Below, piece by piece: positions 17,988 through 27,388 of a DNA stretch of 64,000 nucleotides (position 1 is the first letter of the stretch; each line of letters begins with the position of its first letter). The notes beneath the pieces are model-generated. The model did no database searches, was not told the origin of the DNA, and was given only the letters and a program-made list of their open reading frames with translations. A program made the position numbers and the translations under genes. Source of the stretch: Porifericola rhodea (lineage in GTDB: Bacteria; Bacteroidota; Bacteroidia; Cytophagales; Cyclobacteriaceae); contig NZ_CP119421.1 in the NCBI RefSeq assembly GCF_030506305.1, positions 2,496,501 to 2,560,500 of the forward strand. The letters are read 5' to 3'.

Positions 17988-19208
17988 ATGAGCGAACAAA
18001 AGATCACTATTGAAAATGGTCAACTTAATGTTCCAGACCAACCTATAATTCCTTTCATTGAAGGTGACGGCACCGGAGTGGATATTTGGCCTGCTGCCAA
18101 AAAAGTATTAGATGCTGCTGTTGAGAAAGCTTATAACGGAAGCAAAAAAATTGCCTGGAAAGAAGTGCTTGCAGGTGAAAAATCATACAACGAAAACGGT
18201 GAGTGGTTGCCAACAGCTACTCTTGATGCCTTTAGAGAATATTTGGTAGGTATTAAAGGCCCTCTTACTACACCAGTAGGTGGTGGTATCCGCTCTCTTA
18301 ACGTAGCCCTACGTCAGGAGTTGGATCTGTATGCTTGCGTACGTCCTGTACGTTGGTACCAGGGAACACCTTCTCCGGTAAAAGATCCTGGCGCTTGTGA
18401 TATGGTCATCTTTCGTGAAAATACCGAAGATATCTATGCAGGTATAGAGTATATGAACGGTACCCCTGAGTGCGACAAAGTGAAAAAATTCCTGACCGAA
18501 GAGATGGGGGTTAACAAAATTCGTTTCCCTGAGACTACTTCATTAGGAGTAAAGCCCGTATCGGTAGAAGGTACTGAGCGTTTGGTAAAAGGAGCTATTG
18601 ACTATGCTTTTGCTCACAAACTACCTTCTGTAACACTGGTACACAAAGGTAATATCATGAAGTTTACTGAGGGTGCATTTAAGCAATGGGGATACGACCT
18701 TGCTAAAAGAGAATATGGCGCTCAGGACTATGAAGGGGGCCCTTGGCAAATCATAGAAAAAGACGGACATCAGGTTATCATCAAAGATGTAATAGCTGAT
18801 GCCTTCTTGCAGCAGATTCTTCTTCGCCCTGCAGAGTACTCAGTAGTAGCTACACTTAACCTGAATGGTGACTATATTTCTGATGCTTTAGCAGCAATTG
18901 TTGGTGGTATTGGTATTGCTCCGGGAGCAAATATTAACTACAGCACTGGTAGCGCAATTTTTGAAGCTACGCACGGTACTGCACCTAAATATGCTGGTCA
19001 GGATAAAGTAAACCCTGGTTCTGTAATCCTTTCTGGAGCTATGATGCTTGACTACATGGGATGGACCGAAGCGGCTTCTTTAATCAGAAAAGGTTTAGAA
19101 GGGTCTATCGCCAACAAAAAAGTTACTTATGACTTTGAACGCCTGATGGAAGGTGCTACACTGCTTAAGTGCTCTGAGTTTGGTGATAGCATTATCAGCT
19201 ATATGTAA
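17988..19208 (+). CDS. icd: Isocitrate dehydrogenase, NADP-type
   Basis: 406 residues from the ATG at 17988 ([12 protein letters not shown]). An upstream in-frame TTG at 17940 adds 16 low-quality residues and is less likely. It oxidatively decarboxylates isocitrate to 2-oxoglutarate in the TCA cycle. Motifs are [37 protein letters not shown] with the substrate Ser and Arg residues, [60 protein letters not shown] and [17 protein letters not shown]. The length and the block order match the bacterial NADP-dependent dimeric enzyme. A strong terminator follows. Confidence 0.97.
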   Translation: MSEQKITIENGQLNVPDQPIIPFIEGDGTGVDIWPAAKKVLDAAVEKAYNGSKKIAWKEVLAGEKSYNENGEWLPTATLDAFREYLVGIKGPLTTPVGGGIRSLNVALRQELDLYACVRPVRWYQGTPSPVKDPGACDMVIFRENTEDIYAGIEYMNGTPECDKVKKFLTEEMGVNKIRFPETTSLGVKPVSVEGTERLVKGAIDYAFAHKLPSVTLVHKGNIMKFTEGAFKQWGYDLAKREYGAQDYEGGPWQIIEKDGHQVIIKDVIADAFLQQILLRPAEYSVVATLNLNGDYISDALAAIVGGIGIAPGANINYSTGSAIFEATHGTAPKYAGQDKVNPGSVILSGAMMLDYMGWTEAASLIRKGLEGSIANKKVTYDFERLMEGATLLKCSEFGDSIISYM

Positions 19209-19227
19209 TTTATGCTGAAGCTATAAA

Positions 19228-19260
19228 AAAAGCAGGTGTTCGTGAGAGCACCTGCTTTTG
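19228..19260. terminator. Bidirectional intrinsic terminator between icd and the TerB-like gene
   Basis: A perfect 11-bp stem (AAAAGCAGGTG at 19228-19238 with CACCTGCTTTT at 19249-19259) has A-rich and T-rich flanks, so it can stop both convergent genes. Confidence 0.85.
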
Positions 19261-19286
19261 TTTTATTAGTAAAGTGTTGTCATATA

Positions 19287-19646
19287 CTATCTGGACCAGA
19301 TTTTTTGTACTTCAGCTACCATATTTTCTACCAGAGATTTCTCCAGCCCTAGTCTTTCAGCTATGCTTATGCACAGTTGGTATTCTGGTTCGGCAATTTC
19401 GCCGTCAATGATAGACATAAAAATGACATCATTGAGTTGCTCTTCACGTTCAATCTGATTGAAGGGGACCATGTATTGTAACTTATGAGCGTCTAGTAAC
19501 AGACGATCAACTTCATTAGCATCCAGGCCAAATTCTTCAGCGCGCTCAGTAAGAAACTCCCGTTCCCTGAAATTCAAGTACCCATCAGCCGCAGCTACAG
19601 CAATCAGATTTTTAAAGTGCTCTAATTTTATCTTTCTTTCTGGCAT
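19287..19646 (-). CDS. TerB-like domain protein
   Basis: 119 residues from the ATG at 19646 (MPERKIKLEHFKNL). The frame extends 42 codons further upstream, but that extension has no domain-like sequence. The all-helical domain has the TerB-like acidic pattern: LIAVAAADGYLNFREREFL and DVIFMSIIDGEIAEPEY, with paired Asp/Glu residues that bind divalent metal in TerB proteins. No other tellurite-resistance gene is adjacent. It is probably a cytoplasmic metal-sensing or scaffold protein, but its function is not established. Confidence 0.75.
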   Translation of the reverse strand: MPERKIKLEHFKNLIAVAAADGYLNFREREFLTERAEEFGLDANEVDRLLLDAHKLQYMVPFNQIEREEQLNDVIFMSIIDGEIAEPEYQLCISIAERLGLEKSLVENMVAEVQKIWSR

Positions 19647-20069
19647 AAGAATATGGAGTAATAAATAATCATATACACAATTATATATAAGCGGCTGCGT
19701 ATTGCCAATTTTGGGTTTTAAGGGAAATGTAATGTCAAAGGGGTGGCTCAGATTTTTTGATTTTTTCAGCAACTATCCTGCATTATGTTACGCAGATTTG
19801 GTCTGACAATTAACATCAATAGACAGGGGAATTATGGTAGTATTCTTAGTGCCCCCCTGCTAACTTTAACTAAAAAGGGAGTATGTCAGGCATAAAGACC
19901 TATAATCTTTAAATAATTACTCTATCTACTACATCTACAATGAAAACAGTTTTCTACCCCCTTGCACTTCCGGTTAGCCTGGTCATGTACGGCTCAAAAT
20001 GCTAAATGTATCCATTTACAACCTTAGACTACACCAGATAAATTAATAGGTAGTGATACGCTACAAGAA
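19647..20069. other. 423-base region with a possible gene remnant
   Basis: No intact gene is seen. Short in-frame fragments near 19940-20081 look like a decayed secreted-protein gene and are listed separately. Confidence 0.4.
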
Positions 20070-20081
20070 TTATTGGGCGCC
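19940..20081 (+). pseudogene. Possible remnant of a small secreted-protein gene
   Basis: ATG at 19940 begins a signal-peptide-like stretch (MKTVFYPLALPVSLVMYG) that stops at TAA 20003-20005. In another frame the same DNA continues with TAQNAKCIHLQP, a stop, then TTPDKLIGSDTLQELLGA and a stop. The AQN just after a hydrophobic leader is typical of a Bacteroidota signal cleavage site. A frameshift plus a nonsense change in a short gene would explain this; chance is the alternative. Confidence 0.25.
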
Positions 20082-20231
20082 TAGTATAAGTCCGTAGGCA
20101 ATAAGCATTAGCCAGAATTTATAAGGCATAAGTAACGGAATGACAATTACACCAAAATGTAAGAACACTGCCACGCTGGCGATCATGGCAGAAATGAGTA
20201 ATATAATATTTCGCGACTTTTTTTTGGTCAT
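20070..20231 (-). CDS. 53-residue two-helix membrane protein
   Basis: The ATG at 20231 opens a 53-codon frame ending at TAA (20070-20072). The protein begins MTKKKSRN and then has two hydrophobic helices (about 9-31 and 36-51), interrupted by MPYKFW. A basic N-terminus followed by a hairpin of two membrane spans is a plausible real small membrane protein. It lies 33 bases downstream of the J-domain gene on the same strand, so probably forms one transcript with it. The family is not recognised. Confidence 0.55.
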   Translation of the reverse strand: MTKKKSRNIILLISAMIASVAVFLHFGVIVIPLLMPYKFWLMLIAYGLILGAQ

Positions 20232-20264
20232 AAAAGAACAGGCTGTGTGGCTTTGGCTATAAGG

Positions 20265-21071
20265 CTACTTATCTGATAAGAAAACGAGAATCTGGATAAT
20301 AAAAAGTATAAGTAAAATGGCAATAAGGCCGATTTTATTGTCCGAGCTTTTTGGCCAGCGAAAATAGAGTGTGCCCAGCAAAATAATAACAGGTATCAGA
20401 AAAAAGAAAAAGTTATAAACACTAAAAATGGGGTGCAGCTCCGTAGCCTGTGAGTTGAGTATAACATCTGCTTTTACCACAGTACCCAGCAGCGGTGTGG
20501 CGTGAATATTCGCAATAGAGCTTACCTTTTCCCAACTGTCGCTTACTTCGCGGTCTACCAGCATGGCATAGTTTTCAAAATGTAGAATACTATGACGATA
20601 AATGAGGTTTTGTCCGTATTGGTTGTCACTTTCGTAGGAGCGCGTAAGCTTGATAATTCGCTCTTCACGAGCTACCGAAGGCAGCAGATAATCTGTAAGA
20701 AGCAGAAAGTTACACAACAGAAATATGGTGACCAGATAGTCTGTATAATTGTAAATGATAAAAAGCGTTTTTCTTTTTTCTTCGGCCGCCTGGCGTTGGC
20801 GGGCTCGTGCTTCTTCTTTGGCCTTTTTTCTCCTCTCTGCGTACTCGCGTACATGGGCATCGTAAGCATAATTTACCGCTTCATTATGCGGAGTAGCTCC
20901 CACTTCCATCAAAAAGTTGTAGGCCTCTGTAATTTCTACAAACCTGTTTTGGGCATCCGGATCTTTGTTAATATCAGGATGATACAGCTTGGCAAGCTTG
21001 CGGTAAGCCTTTTTTATGTCGGCTTCAGACACGCCGGGTTGTAGCCCCAAGATATCCAGGTATTGATTCAT
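20265..21071 (-). CDS. Membrane-anchored J-domain (DnaJ-like) protein
   Basis: 268 residues. An N-terminal J domain (about 2-60) has the essential HPD at 31-33 and the helix IV block [17 protein letters not shown] highly charged linker rich in Arg, Lys, Glu and Ala (about 75-100) follows, then three likely membrane spans (about 105-130, 220-240 and 247-266) around an extracytoplasmic segment. No zinc-finger or DnaJ C-terminal domain is present. J domains stimulate Hsp70 (DnaK), so this probably recruits DnaK to the membrane. A small membrane protein gene follows 33 bases downstream. Confidence 0.85.
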   Translation of the reverse strand: MNQYLDILGLQPGVSEADIKKAYRKLAKLYHPDINKDPDAQNRFVEITEAYNFLMEVGATPHNEAVNYAYDAHVREYAERRKKAKEEARARQRQAAEEKRKTLFIIYNYTDYLVTIFLLCNFLLLTDYLLPSVAREERIIKLTRSYESDNQYGQNLIYRHSILHFENYAMLVDREVSDSWEKVSSIANIHATPLLGTVVKADVILNSQATELHPIFSVYNFFFFLIPVIILLGTLYFRWPKSSDNKIGLIAILLILFIIQILVFLSDK

Positions 21072-21189
21072 GAATATAAAACTACTGATTACTTAACATT
21101 AACGTTGGTAAGCTTATTTAATATGTAAGCAACTGTGCAATTGCTAAGTTTAGAATTAATCGCGTAAATTAGAGGTTATATTTCATTAA

Positions 21190-22164
21190 ATGGAGCAAAT
21201 AGGTAAAGATATAGTACAAGCAGTGCAGTTTCTTAAGGAGGATGGTCTGGTAGCCATACCTACTGAAACTGTGTACGGGCTCGCCGCAAATGCGTTTAGT
21301 GCTACGGCGGTAGCCAAAATTTTTGCTGCAAAAAACCGTCCTTCCTTTAATCCTCTCATCACCCACACTCATGATGTAGAGCAGGTAAAGCAGTACGTAC
21401 AATACATGCCAGAGGCAGCATTACAGCTGGCTTCAGCTTTTTGGCCAGGGCCTCTTACGCTTCTGCTACCTAAAAAAGATATCATTCCGGATATTGTTAC
21501 TGCCGGTTCCGAACTTGTGGCCGTCCGTATACCCAAACACCCTCTCACGCTTGAGCTTTTGCAGCAATTGGATTTTCCTTTGGCAGCGCCTAGCGCCAAC
21601 CCTTTCGGCTACATAAGCCCAACCAAAGCTGCTCATGTAGAAGAGCAGTTAGGAGAACGTATAGATTATATTCTGGACGGAGGCGAGTGTAAGGTAGGAA
21701 TTGAGTCTACCATCGTAGGTTTTGAGGGCGACCGGGTAATTGTTAACCGTCTGGGGGGAGCAAGCCTGGAAGCAATAGAAGAATTGGTAGGAAAAGAACG
21801 GGTGAGTGTTCACGCCAAGGTAGAGGAGAATATGAACCCTAAAGCGCCGGGTATGCTCAAAAGCCACTATGCCCCCGGTAAAAAAGTGCTGATCGGTAAC
21901 ATAAGTGATTTGCTTAATCATTACAATAAGGAAGAGATTGCGATAATCACGCTAAAAGATTACTACCCCCAGATATCCAATGATAGGCAAGTAGCCTTAT
22001 CAGTGAGTGGTGATCTGAACGAAGCAGCCCAGCGACTGTTTTCTGCCCTACGAGAGCTGGATAAACTGCCCGTTAAGTTTATTCTTGCAGAACTAATGCC
22101 TGAGTATGGCTTAGGGAAAGCTATTAACGACCGCCTGATGCGAGCCGCAGCAGATAAAGAATAA
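21190..22164 (+). CDS. tsaC: L-threonylcarbamoyladenylate synthase (TsaC/Sua5 long form)
   Basis: 324 residues. It makes threonylcarbamoyl-AMP from threonine, bicarbonate and ATP for the t6A37 modification of ANN-decoding tRNAs. The YrdC domain (about 5-200) has AIPTETVYGLAANAF, AAKNRPSFNPLITH, WPGPLTLLLPKK, VRIPKHPL and APSANPFGYISPT. The Sua5 C-terminal domain (about 215-320) begins after the linker APGMLKSHYAPGKKVLIG, so this is the long, Sua5-type enzyme. It converges on the M24 peptidase with a shared terminator. Confidence 0.95.
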   Translation: MEQIGKDIVQAVQFLKEDGLVAIPTETVYGLAANAFSATAVAKIFAAKNRPSFNPLITHTHDVEQVKQYVQYMPEAALQLASAFWPGPLTLLLPKKDIIPDIVTAGSELVAVRIPKHPLTLELLQQLDFPLAAPSANPFGYISPTKAAHVEEQLGERIDYILDGGECKVGIESTIVGFEGDRVIVNRLGGASLEAIEELVGKERVSVHAKVEENMNPKAPGMLKSHYAPGKKVLIGNISDLLNHYNKEEIAIITLKDYYPQISNDRQVALSVSGDLNEAAQRLFSALRELDKLPVKFILAELMPEYGLGKAINDRLMRAAADKE

Positions 22165-22165
22165 A

Positions 22166-22193
22166 AAAGCTCCGAGTAGGTGTTCGGAGCTTT
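22166..22193. terminator. Bidirectional intrinsic terminator
   Basis: A 10-bp perfect stem (AAAGCTCCGA at 22166-22175 with TCGGAGCTTT at 22184-22193) lies between the convergent TsaC and M24 peptidase genes, with A-rich and T-rich flanks. Confidence 0.8.
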
Positions 22194-22203
22194 CAAGCTA
22201 TAG

Positions 22204-23565
22204 CTATTGTATGTTATTTCCACTTCTGGGGATCAGCAAAAAATCTTTCTGCCTTCCATCTATGTAATGAACCTTTCCGTCCTTAAAAACAGCTGTTTCT
22301 TCCAGCATTACCCGTATTTCCTTATTACCCCATTCCGGAATTTTTTCTCGAGTGTTTAGCTCAATAGCATAACAGGTATTGTTATAAAGAGTATGCTCTC
22401 CGGAAGGCACGTGCTCCTGATTGTCCCACATACCTATTGCTGGCCCGGCAGCGTGGCCATGATAACCTATAGGGTGACTGTATATACTAGGTACCAGGCC
22501 TTCTTTTATAGCTTGCTGGCGTGTAAGCTTCAGAACCTCGTTGCCACTACGCCCTTCTTTAAAATGAGAGGTGAGAATATCCTGTAGGCGGTTACCTTTT
22601 GCCAGAGCTTTACTCAGTCCTTCAGGAGGAGCTGTTTCTCCAGGCTTTAGTACGTATGCGTTTTGTTGCATATCAGTATTTAGCCTAAGGTAGGTAATAC
22701 CAAAGTCTATATGCACCAGGTCTCCCGGCATAATGGTATTAGCATCTGGAGTGGTTTGGGCACTAAAAGAGCGAACTGCTTCATTAGATTCAGGGTCTGC
22801 GCGGGTAACATCCACGGTGGGGTGAAACCATGCCTCCAGTTTTAAGCCTGCAATACGTTCTCTATACCACCATTTTACGTCTTCGGTAGTTGTAACTCCG
22901 GGCTGAATTACCTTTTCAGAGAGTCCTTCAGCTATAATAGTATGGGCTATACGACATACCTGCTCATATAGTGCCAGTTCGGTGTCGGTACGTGTTTCCA
23001 GCCAGCGTACGGCCAAAGGTTCTGCAGAAACTACTCTGTCTTTATACTTTTTGGGTAGGCTGTTCATAAAAGCCTGAAGCTCAGTGCTGGTAAGGCCGTC
23101 TGTATGGTTAAACTTTTCAGAAGTGTTGATAGCGATTTTTTGCGGGTTTTTTTCTGCAATTACAGCCGCCAGCCTTTTCCATTGGTCAGGTTCTTCTTCC
23201 GGGTTCCAACTGCTGGTAAAAAGTTCTCCCACATTATAGCGAGCAATGGCCAGTCCTTCTATCTCTTCACTTCCCTTAGAATGATGAATAGCTAGGATAG
23301 TACGCCTTCTGGCAGATAGCCAGGTAGAAGGGAGCATAGTTTTGATGATAGGATCTTCATTATATTCCCGTGCCATAACAAGCCAAAGGTCTATCCCTTC
23401 TTCTTCCATAATTTTTGGCAATAAGGTATTAAAGCGTTCTTCCAGAATCTGATCCTGTATGGTCGCACGCTCTTTTAGCGGAAGAATGTGAGGCATCACT
23501 GAAGATTGAGCCTGTACAAAACAATAAAAAAGGCAGCCTATCAGGCTAAAGTAGAGTTTACGCAT
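22204..23565 (-). CDS. Exported M24-family metallopeptidase (Xaa-Pro aminopeptidase-like)
   Basis: 453 residues with a signal peptide (LYFSLIGCLFYCFVQAQ). A creatinase-like N-terminal domain (about 30-190) includes EEEGIDLWLVMAREYNEDP. The pita-bread catalytic domain has the ordered metal ligands HIDFGITYLRLNTDMQQNAY (two Asp), SHPIGYHGHAAGPAIGMWDN (His), CYAIELNTREKIPEW (Glu) and VMLEETAVF (Glu). It cleaves N-terminal residues ahead of proline in peptides, here probably in the periplasm. Exact specificity is not readable. Confidence 0.9.
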   Translation of the reverse strand: MRKLYFSLIGCLFYCFVQAQSSVMPHILPLKERATIQDQILEERFNTLLPKIMEEEGIDLWLVMAREYNEDPIIKTMLPSTWLSARRRTILAIHHSKGSEEIEGLAIARYNVGELFTSSWNPEEEPDQWKRLAAVIAEKNPQKIAINTSEKFNHTDGLTSTELQAFMNSLPKKYKDRVVSAEPLAVRWLETRTDTELALYEQVCRIAHTIIAEGLSEKVIQPGVTTTEDVKWWYRERIAGLKLEAWFHPTVDVTRADPESNEAVRSFSAQTTPDANTIMPGDLVHIDFGITYLRLNTDMQQNAYVLKPGETAPPEGLSKALAKGNRLQDILTSHFKEGRSGNEVLKLTRQQAIKEGLVPSIYSHPIGYHGHAAGPAIGMWDNQEHVPSGEHTLYNNTCYAIELNTREKIPEWGNKEIRVMLEETAVFKDGKVHYIDGRQKDFLLIPRSGNNIQ

Positions 23566-23746
23566 AGTTTGAAGTTTAGTCTGCTTATGAATTATACTGA
23601 GTTTCTTAAGCCATTAATCTTAAGCAAAAAACACTAATAAATAAGCTGAAGATACCAACTTTTTCATAATTGGGTGCGTTATGGAGGTGTTTTAATACAC
23701 GACAGAATTTGAACGCATATATTCATCGGAAAACCAATTTATTGGA

Positions 23747-23754
23747 TATATTTG
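23747..23754 (+). promoter_or_regulatory. Candidate -7 element for nqrF
   Basis: TATATTTG matches TAnnTTTG exactly and ends 40 bases before the nqrF start. No -33 TTG is found at the usual spacing. Confidence 0.35.
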
Positions 23755-23794
23755 CAGTCCAACTTTTAATTCATAATTCAAACACGCTAGTCAA

Positions 23795-25066
23795 ATGACG
23801 CAGGTTGTTGTAACATCTATTATTGCTTTTACGCTCATCATCCTGCTGTTGGTAATGTTGTTATTGTTCGCGCAGTCTAAGCTGGTACAGCAGGGCGATG
23901 TGAAAATAATTATCAACGGAGATGAGAAAAACCCTATCGTTACCCAGGCAGGTAGCACACTGCTATCTACACTCTCAGGCGAAAAGATCTTCTTACCTTC
24001 CGCATGCGGTGGAGGAGGTACATGCGCCATGTGTAAATGTGCCATAGACGAAGGTGGCGGAGATGTATTGCCGACTGAGGTAGGACACTTGAGCCGTAAA
24101 GAGCAACAGGAGAATGTACGCTTATCTTGCCAGGTAAAGGTGAAGAACGATATGCGTATCCGTATCCCTGAAGAAATATTCGGTATTAAGAAGTGGGAGT
24201 GTGAGGTTGTTTCTAACTACAATGTTTCTACGTTTATCAAAGAATTTGTTGTAAAACTACCTGAAGGCGAAACTCTTGATTTTCAGTCTGGTGGATACAT
24301 TCAGATTGACGTACCTGAAATTGAGGTAGATTACAAAACCATTGATATTACGCCTAAGCCTGAGCTTGAGCACCCTGAAGATGTGTACCAGAGCGACTGG
24401 GATAAGTTTAAACTTTGGGATCTTAAAATGAAGAACCCTGAGCCTATCTTCCGTGCTTATTCTATGGCCAACCACCCTGCTGAGGGTAACATCATTATGC
24501 TTACCATTCGTATCGCTACTCCACCATGGGATAGAGCAGCAGGCAAATGGATGGATGTAAACCCTGGTGTTTGTTCATCATATGTATTCTCTAGAAAGCC
24601 TGGCGATAAAGTAACCATTTCCGGACCTTATGGTGAGTTCTTTATCAACCCTACCGATCGTGAGATGATCTACATTGGTGGTGGTGCAGGTATGGCGCCT
24701 CTAAGATCGCATATCTTCCACCTGTTCCATACAGAGAAGAGTGACCGTAAAGTGTCTTACTGGTACGGTGGTCGTTCTAAGCGTGAGCTATTTTATACCA
24801 ACCACTTCCGTAAGATTGAAGAAGAGTTCCCTAATTTTACGTATAACATCGCGCTATCTGAGCCTCTTCCAGAAGATAACTGGAAAGGTTATACCGGATT
24901 TATTCACCAGGCTCTGTATGACAACTATCTGAAAGATCACCCTGAGCCAGACGAAGTAGAATTTTACCTGTGTGGACCTCCATTGATGAACGCCGCAGTA
25001 CTAAAGATGCTGGACGATATGGGAGTACCCCCTGAAAATATCAGGTTTGACGACTTTGGTGGTTAA
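23795..25066 (+). CDS. nqrF: Na+-translocating NADH:quinone oxidoreductase subunit F
   Basis: 423 residues. NqrF is the NADH-oxidising subunit of the Na+-pumping Nqr complex and passes electrons via FAD and a 2Fe-2S centre. It has an N-terminal membrane helix (about 6-26), a ferredoxin domain with Cys71, Cys77, Cys80 and Cys112 ([13 protein letters not shown] and LSCQV), an FAD site [10 protein letters not shown], an NADH site [15 protein letters not shown], and the C-terminal [13 protein letters not shown] and FDDFGG. All cofactor residues are present. Unusually no other nqr gene is adjacent: it stands alone between its own promoter region and a strong terminator. Confidence 0.97.
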   Translation: MTQVVVTSIIAFTLIILLLVMLLLFAQSKLVQQGDVKIIINGDEKNPIVTQAGSTLLSTLSGEKIFLPSACGGGGTCAMCKCAIDEGGGDVLPTEVGHLSRKEQQENVRLSCQVKVKNDMRIRIPEEIFGIKKWECEVVSNYNVSTFIKEFVVKLPEGETLDFQSGGYIQIDVPEIEVDYKTIDITPKPELEHPEDVYQSDWDKFKLWDLKMKNPEPIFRAYSMANHPAEGNIIMLTIRIATPPWDRAAGKWMDVNPGVCSSYVFSRKPGDKVTISGPYGEFFINPTDREMIYIGGGAGMAPLRSHIFHLFHTEKSDRKVSYWYGGRSKRELFYTNHFRKIEEEFPNFTYNIALSEPLPEDNWKGYTGFIHQALYDNYLKDHPEPDEVEFYLCGPPLMNAAVLKMLDDMGVPPENIRFDDFGG

Positions 25067-25088
25067 TCCTAAGCCTATTAGACTATGG

Positions 25089-25117
25089 AAAGGAGTGAGA
25101 AATCACTCCTTTTTTTA
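25089..25117 (+). terminator. Intrinsic terminator after nqrF
   Basis: A 10-bp perfect stem AAAGGAGTGA / TCACTCCTTT with a 4-base loop is followed by a T-run to 25117. Confidence 0.88.
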
Positions 25118-25195
25118 TGTCTTTTGCCTAAGATAAAAACTTCATTTACAGAGCAGCAATTTGTAATTTGCCCTTCCTAACGATTTAATCTGACT

Positions 25196-26368
25196 ATGAA
25201 TCTAAGTATCTTCTTTAAGCCTGTAGAGCCTGAAGTATATCAGGAGGTGAGTGCCCCGAATAGTTTTTTTAAGGCTATAAAAGTTTATACCGATACTTTC
25301 CCTGACTACGAAGAAGCAGATATAGCCATTATTGGCCTATCTGAAAATAGAGGCAATGAAGATAATGGGGGGGCTGAGCGCGCCGCAGATAACGTACGCC
25401 AGGCCCTTTATCCTTTAAAAAGAGGAAGCGGTTCTTACAAAATTGTTGATCTGGGTAACTTAAATAACGGACATAATTTAGAAGAGACCTACCTGCGCAT
25501 CAAAGAGGTATGCGAAACGCTAATCACACACAACACTCTGCCTGTACTTATAGGAGGGACTCATGATCTGGATTATGGCCAGTACCAGGCTTACGAAAGC
25601 ATGGAGAAGCTGGTTAATGTGCTCAGTGTGGATGCCAGTATTGATATTGACCCCAATAATACTGAAGCAGGAGAGGGAACAGAAAGCAAAAATCATCTGC
25701 ATAAAATACTGGTCCACGACCCAAACTATCTGCTCAACTATAGCCATATCGGTTACCAGAGTTATTTGATAGACAATACTGTTCCTGCCCTGTTGGATAA
25801 ATTTTACTTTGATACCTATCGGTTAGGTTTGGTTAATCAAAATATCAATGCGATGGAACCGGTAATCCGGGCTGCCGATATGCTTAGTTTTGATATTGCA
25901 GCGATTAAAATGGACGATGCCCCCGGCAACAGACATGCCCAGCCTTTTGGCCTGAGCGGACAGGAGGCCTGCCAGTTATGTTGGTATGCAGGACATAGCG
26001 AAAAGCTTACTTCTGCTGGTTTTTATGAATACAACCCTGATTGGGATAATGAGCGTAAGAAGACAGCCTCAGTCATTGGAACTATGATCTGGTACCTGAT
26101 TGAAGGTTACTACCATCGTACTTTTGAAAATGATTTTGACAGCAATGATTTTATCAAATACATTGTGCCTATGCCGTCCTCTCCTTCAATACTTACCTTC
26201 TATAAGGCAAAGCGGAGTGAAAAATGGTGGATGGAAGTACCCAATCCGCAGGTAGAAGTTGTAAAGGAGCGCCAGAGCATAGTACCCTGCGACCAATCAG
26301 ATTATGAGATGGCAGTAAAAGGAGAGTTGCCCGACCGCTGGATACAGACACACGCCAAATATTTATAA
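25196..26368 (+). CDS. Arginase/formimidoylglutamase-fold protein with degenerate metal site
   Basis: 390 residues of the ureohydrolase fold. The family motifs can be aligned. GGTHDLDYGQ (120-129) replaces GGDHS and keeps its His. VDASIDID (145-152) replaces DAHxD, with His changed to Ser148. SFDIAAIKMDDAP (231-243) replaces SxDxDxxDP, with the second Asp changed to Ala235. Two of the six manganese ligands are therefore missing. A substrate-binding or altered-chemistry role seems likelier than classical arginase or formimidoylglutamase activity. The stop is 2 bases before the next gene, so it heads a three-gene unit. Confidence 0.85.
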   Translation: MNLSIFFKPVEPEVYQEVSAPNSFFKAIKVYTDTFPDYEEADIAIIGLSENRGNEDNGGAERAADNVRQALYPLKRGSGSYKIVDLGNLNNGHNLEETYLRIKEVCETLITHNTLPVLIGGTHDLDYGQYQAYESMEKLVNVLSVDASIDIDPNNTEAGEGTESKNHLHKILVHDPNYLLNYSHIGYQSYLIDNTVPALLDKFYFDTYRLGLVNQNINAMEPVIRAADMLSFDIAAIKMDDAPGNRHAQPFGLSGQEACQLCWYAGHSEKLTSAGFYEYNPDWDNERKKTASVIGTMIWYLIEGYYHRTFENDFDSNDFIKYIVPMPSSPSILTFYKAKRSEKWWMEVPNPQVEVVKERQSIVPCDQSDYEMAVKGELPDRWIQTHAKYL

Positions 26369-26370
26369 CT

Positions 26371-27387
26371 ATGAACACGCGACGTACTTTTCTAAAGCGA
26401 ATGACGAGCATAGGTTTGCTGTTAAGCACTTCTCCACTAAGTAAGCTTTCGAAAGTACGTACAGGTAAAATATTTACAGTACAAGGGGCTATTACACCTA
26501 AGCAGCTAGGAACCTGCCTTACACATGAGCATGTGATGTCTAACTTTGGGGGCGAAAAAAGCCTTGAACCAGCATACGATCAGGCTAAGCTGTTTAGTCA
26601 GGTACTGCCTTATCTCAAGAAGGTTAAGTCTTTAGGCTGTGATAGCCTTGCAGATTGTACTACCGCATACTTTGGACGTGATGTAAAGATGCTAAAGTCT
26701 CTTTCTGAGCAAAGCGGAGTACATATTATTACGAATACTGGTTACTATGGGGCAGCGGCAGATCGGTATGTGCCCGAACATGCCTTTGAAGAAGATGCCG
26801 AAGCGATAGCTCTGCGTTGGCTGAAAGAGTGGGAGGAAGGCATAGCAGATAGCAAAATTGTTCCGGGCTTTATAAAGGTAGCTGTAGACGGTGGTCCACT
26901 ATCCACCATAGATGAAAAGCTGTTTAGAGCAGCAGCCATAACACACCGGCAGTCAGGACTTTTAGTAGCATGCCATACCGGTAACAATCCAGAAGCTGCC
27001 CGACAGCAGTTAGAAATACTGCAAGAAGAGGGCGTCAGCCCTTCCGCCTGGGTATGGACACATGCCAATCAGTGTTCAGATGTTACCCATCTTATAAAAG
27101 CAGCGCGTCAAGGAGGTTGGGTATCATTAGATGGTGTTCGAGAAGCATCAATAGAACTTCATATCAATTATCTGAAATCTTTTAAAAAAGAAGGGCTGCT
27201 GGAGCGTGTGCTGCTTTCACATGATGGTAATTCATATCCTCGTGGTGGGGCTATACGGCCATACGAAGCTCTGTTTACCCAAATGTTACCAAAGTTGGCA
27301 GAAGAAGGCTTTAGCGCAAAAGAACTACATCTGCTAACAGTCAAAAACCCTCAAAAGGCCTTTACTGTGCAGATAAGAAAAGCATAA
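26371..27387 (+). CDS. Tat-exported phosphotriesterase-family metallohydrolase
   Basis: 338 residues. The N-terminus NTRRTFLKRM plus a hydrophobic stretch is a Tat signal. The PTE-like TIM barrel has the binuclear metal set: THEHV (His52, His54), Lys169 in GFIKVAVDGG (the carboxylated bridging lysine), His202 in ACHTG, His231 in WTHANQ, and Asp285 in LSHDGNS. Family members hydrolyse lactones, phosphotriesters or amides, and the true substrate is unknown. It lies 2 bases after the arginase-like gene and 1 base before the b5-type gene, so translation is probably coupled. Confidence 0.88.
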   Translation: MNTRRTFLKRMTSIGLLLSTSPLSKLSKVRTGKIFTVQGAITPKQLGTCLTHEHVMSNFGGEKSLEPAYDQAKLFSQVLPYLKKVKSLGCDSLADCTTAYFGRDVKMLKSLSEQSGVHIITNTGYYGAAADRYVPEHAFEEDAEAIALRWLKEWEEGIADSKIVPGFIKVAVDGGPLSTIDEKLFRAAAITHRQSGLLVACHTGNNPEAARQQLEILQEEGVSPSAWVWTHANQCSDVTHLIKAARQGGWVSLDGVREASIELHINYLKSFKKEGLLERVLLSHDGNSYPRGGAIRPYEALFTQMLPKLAEEGFSAKELHLLTVKNPQKAFTVQIRKA

Positions 27388-27388
27388 A

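Noticed and set aside
20592-21044. 150-codon frame antisense to the J-domain gene
   Set aside because: The minus-strand J-domain protein has clear motifs (HPD); the antisense frame has no domain and no regulatory signals.
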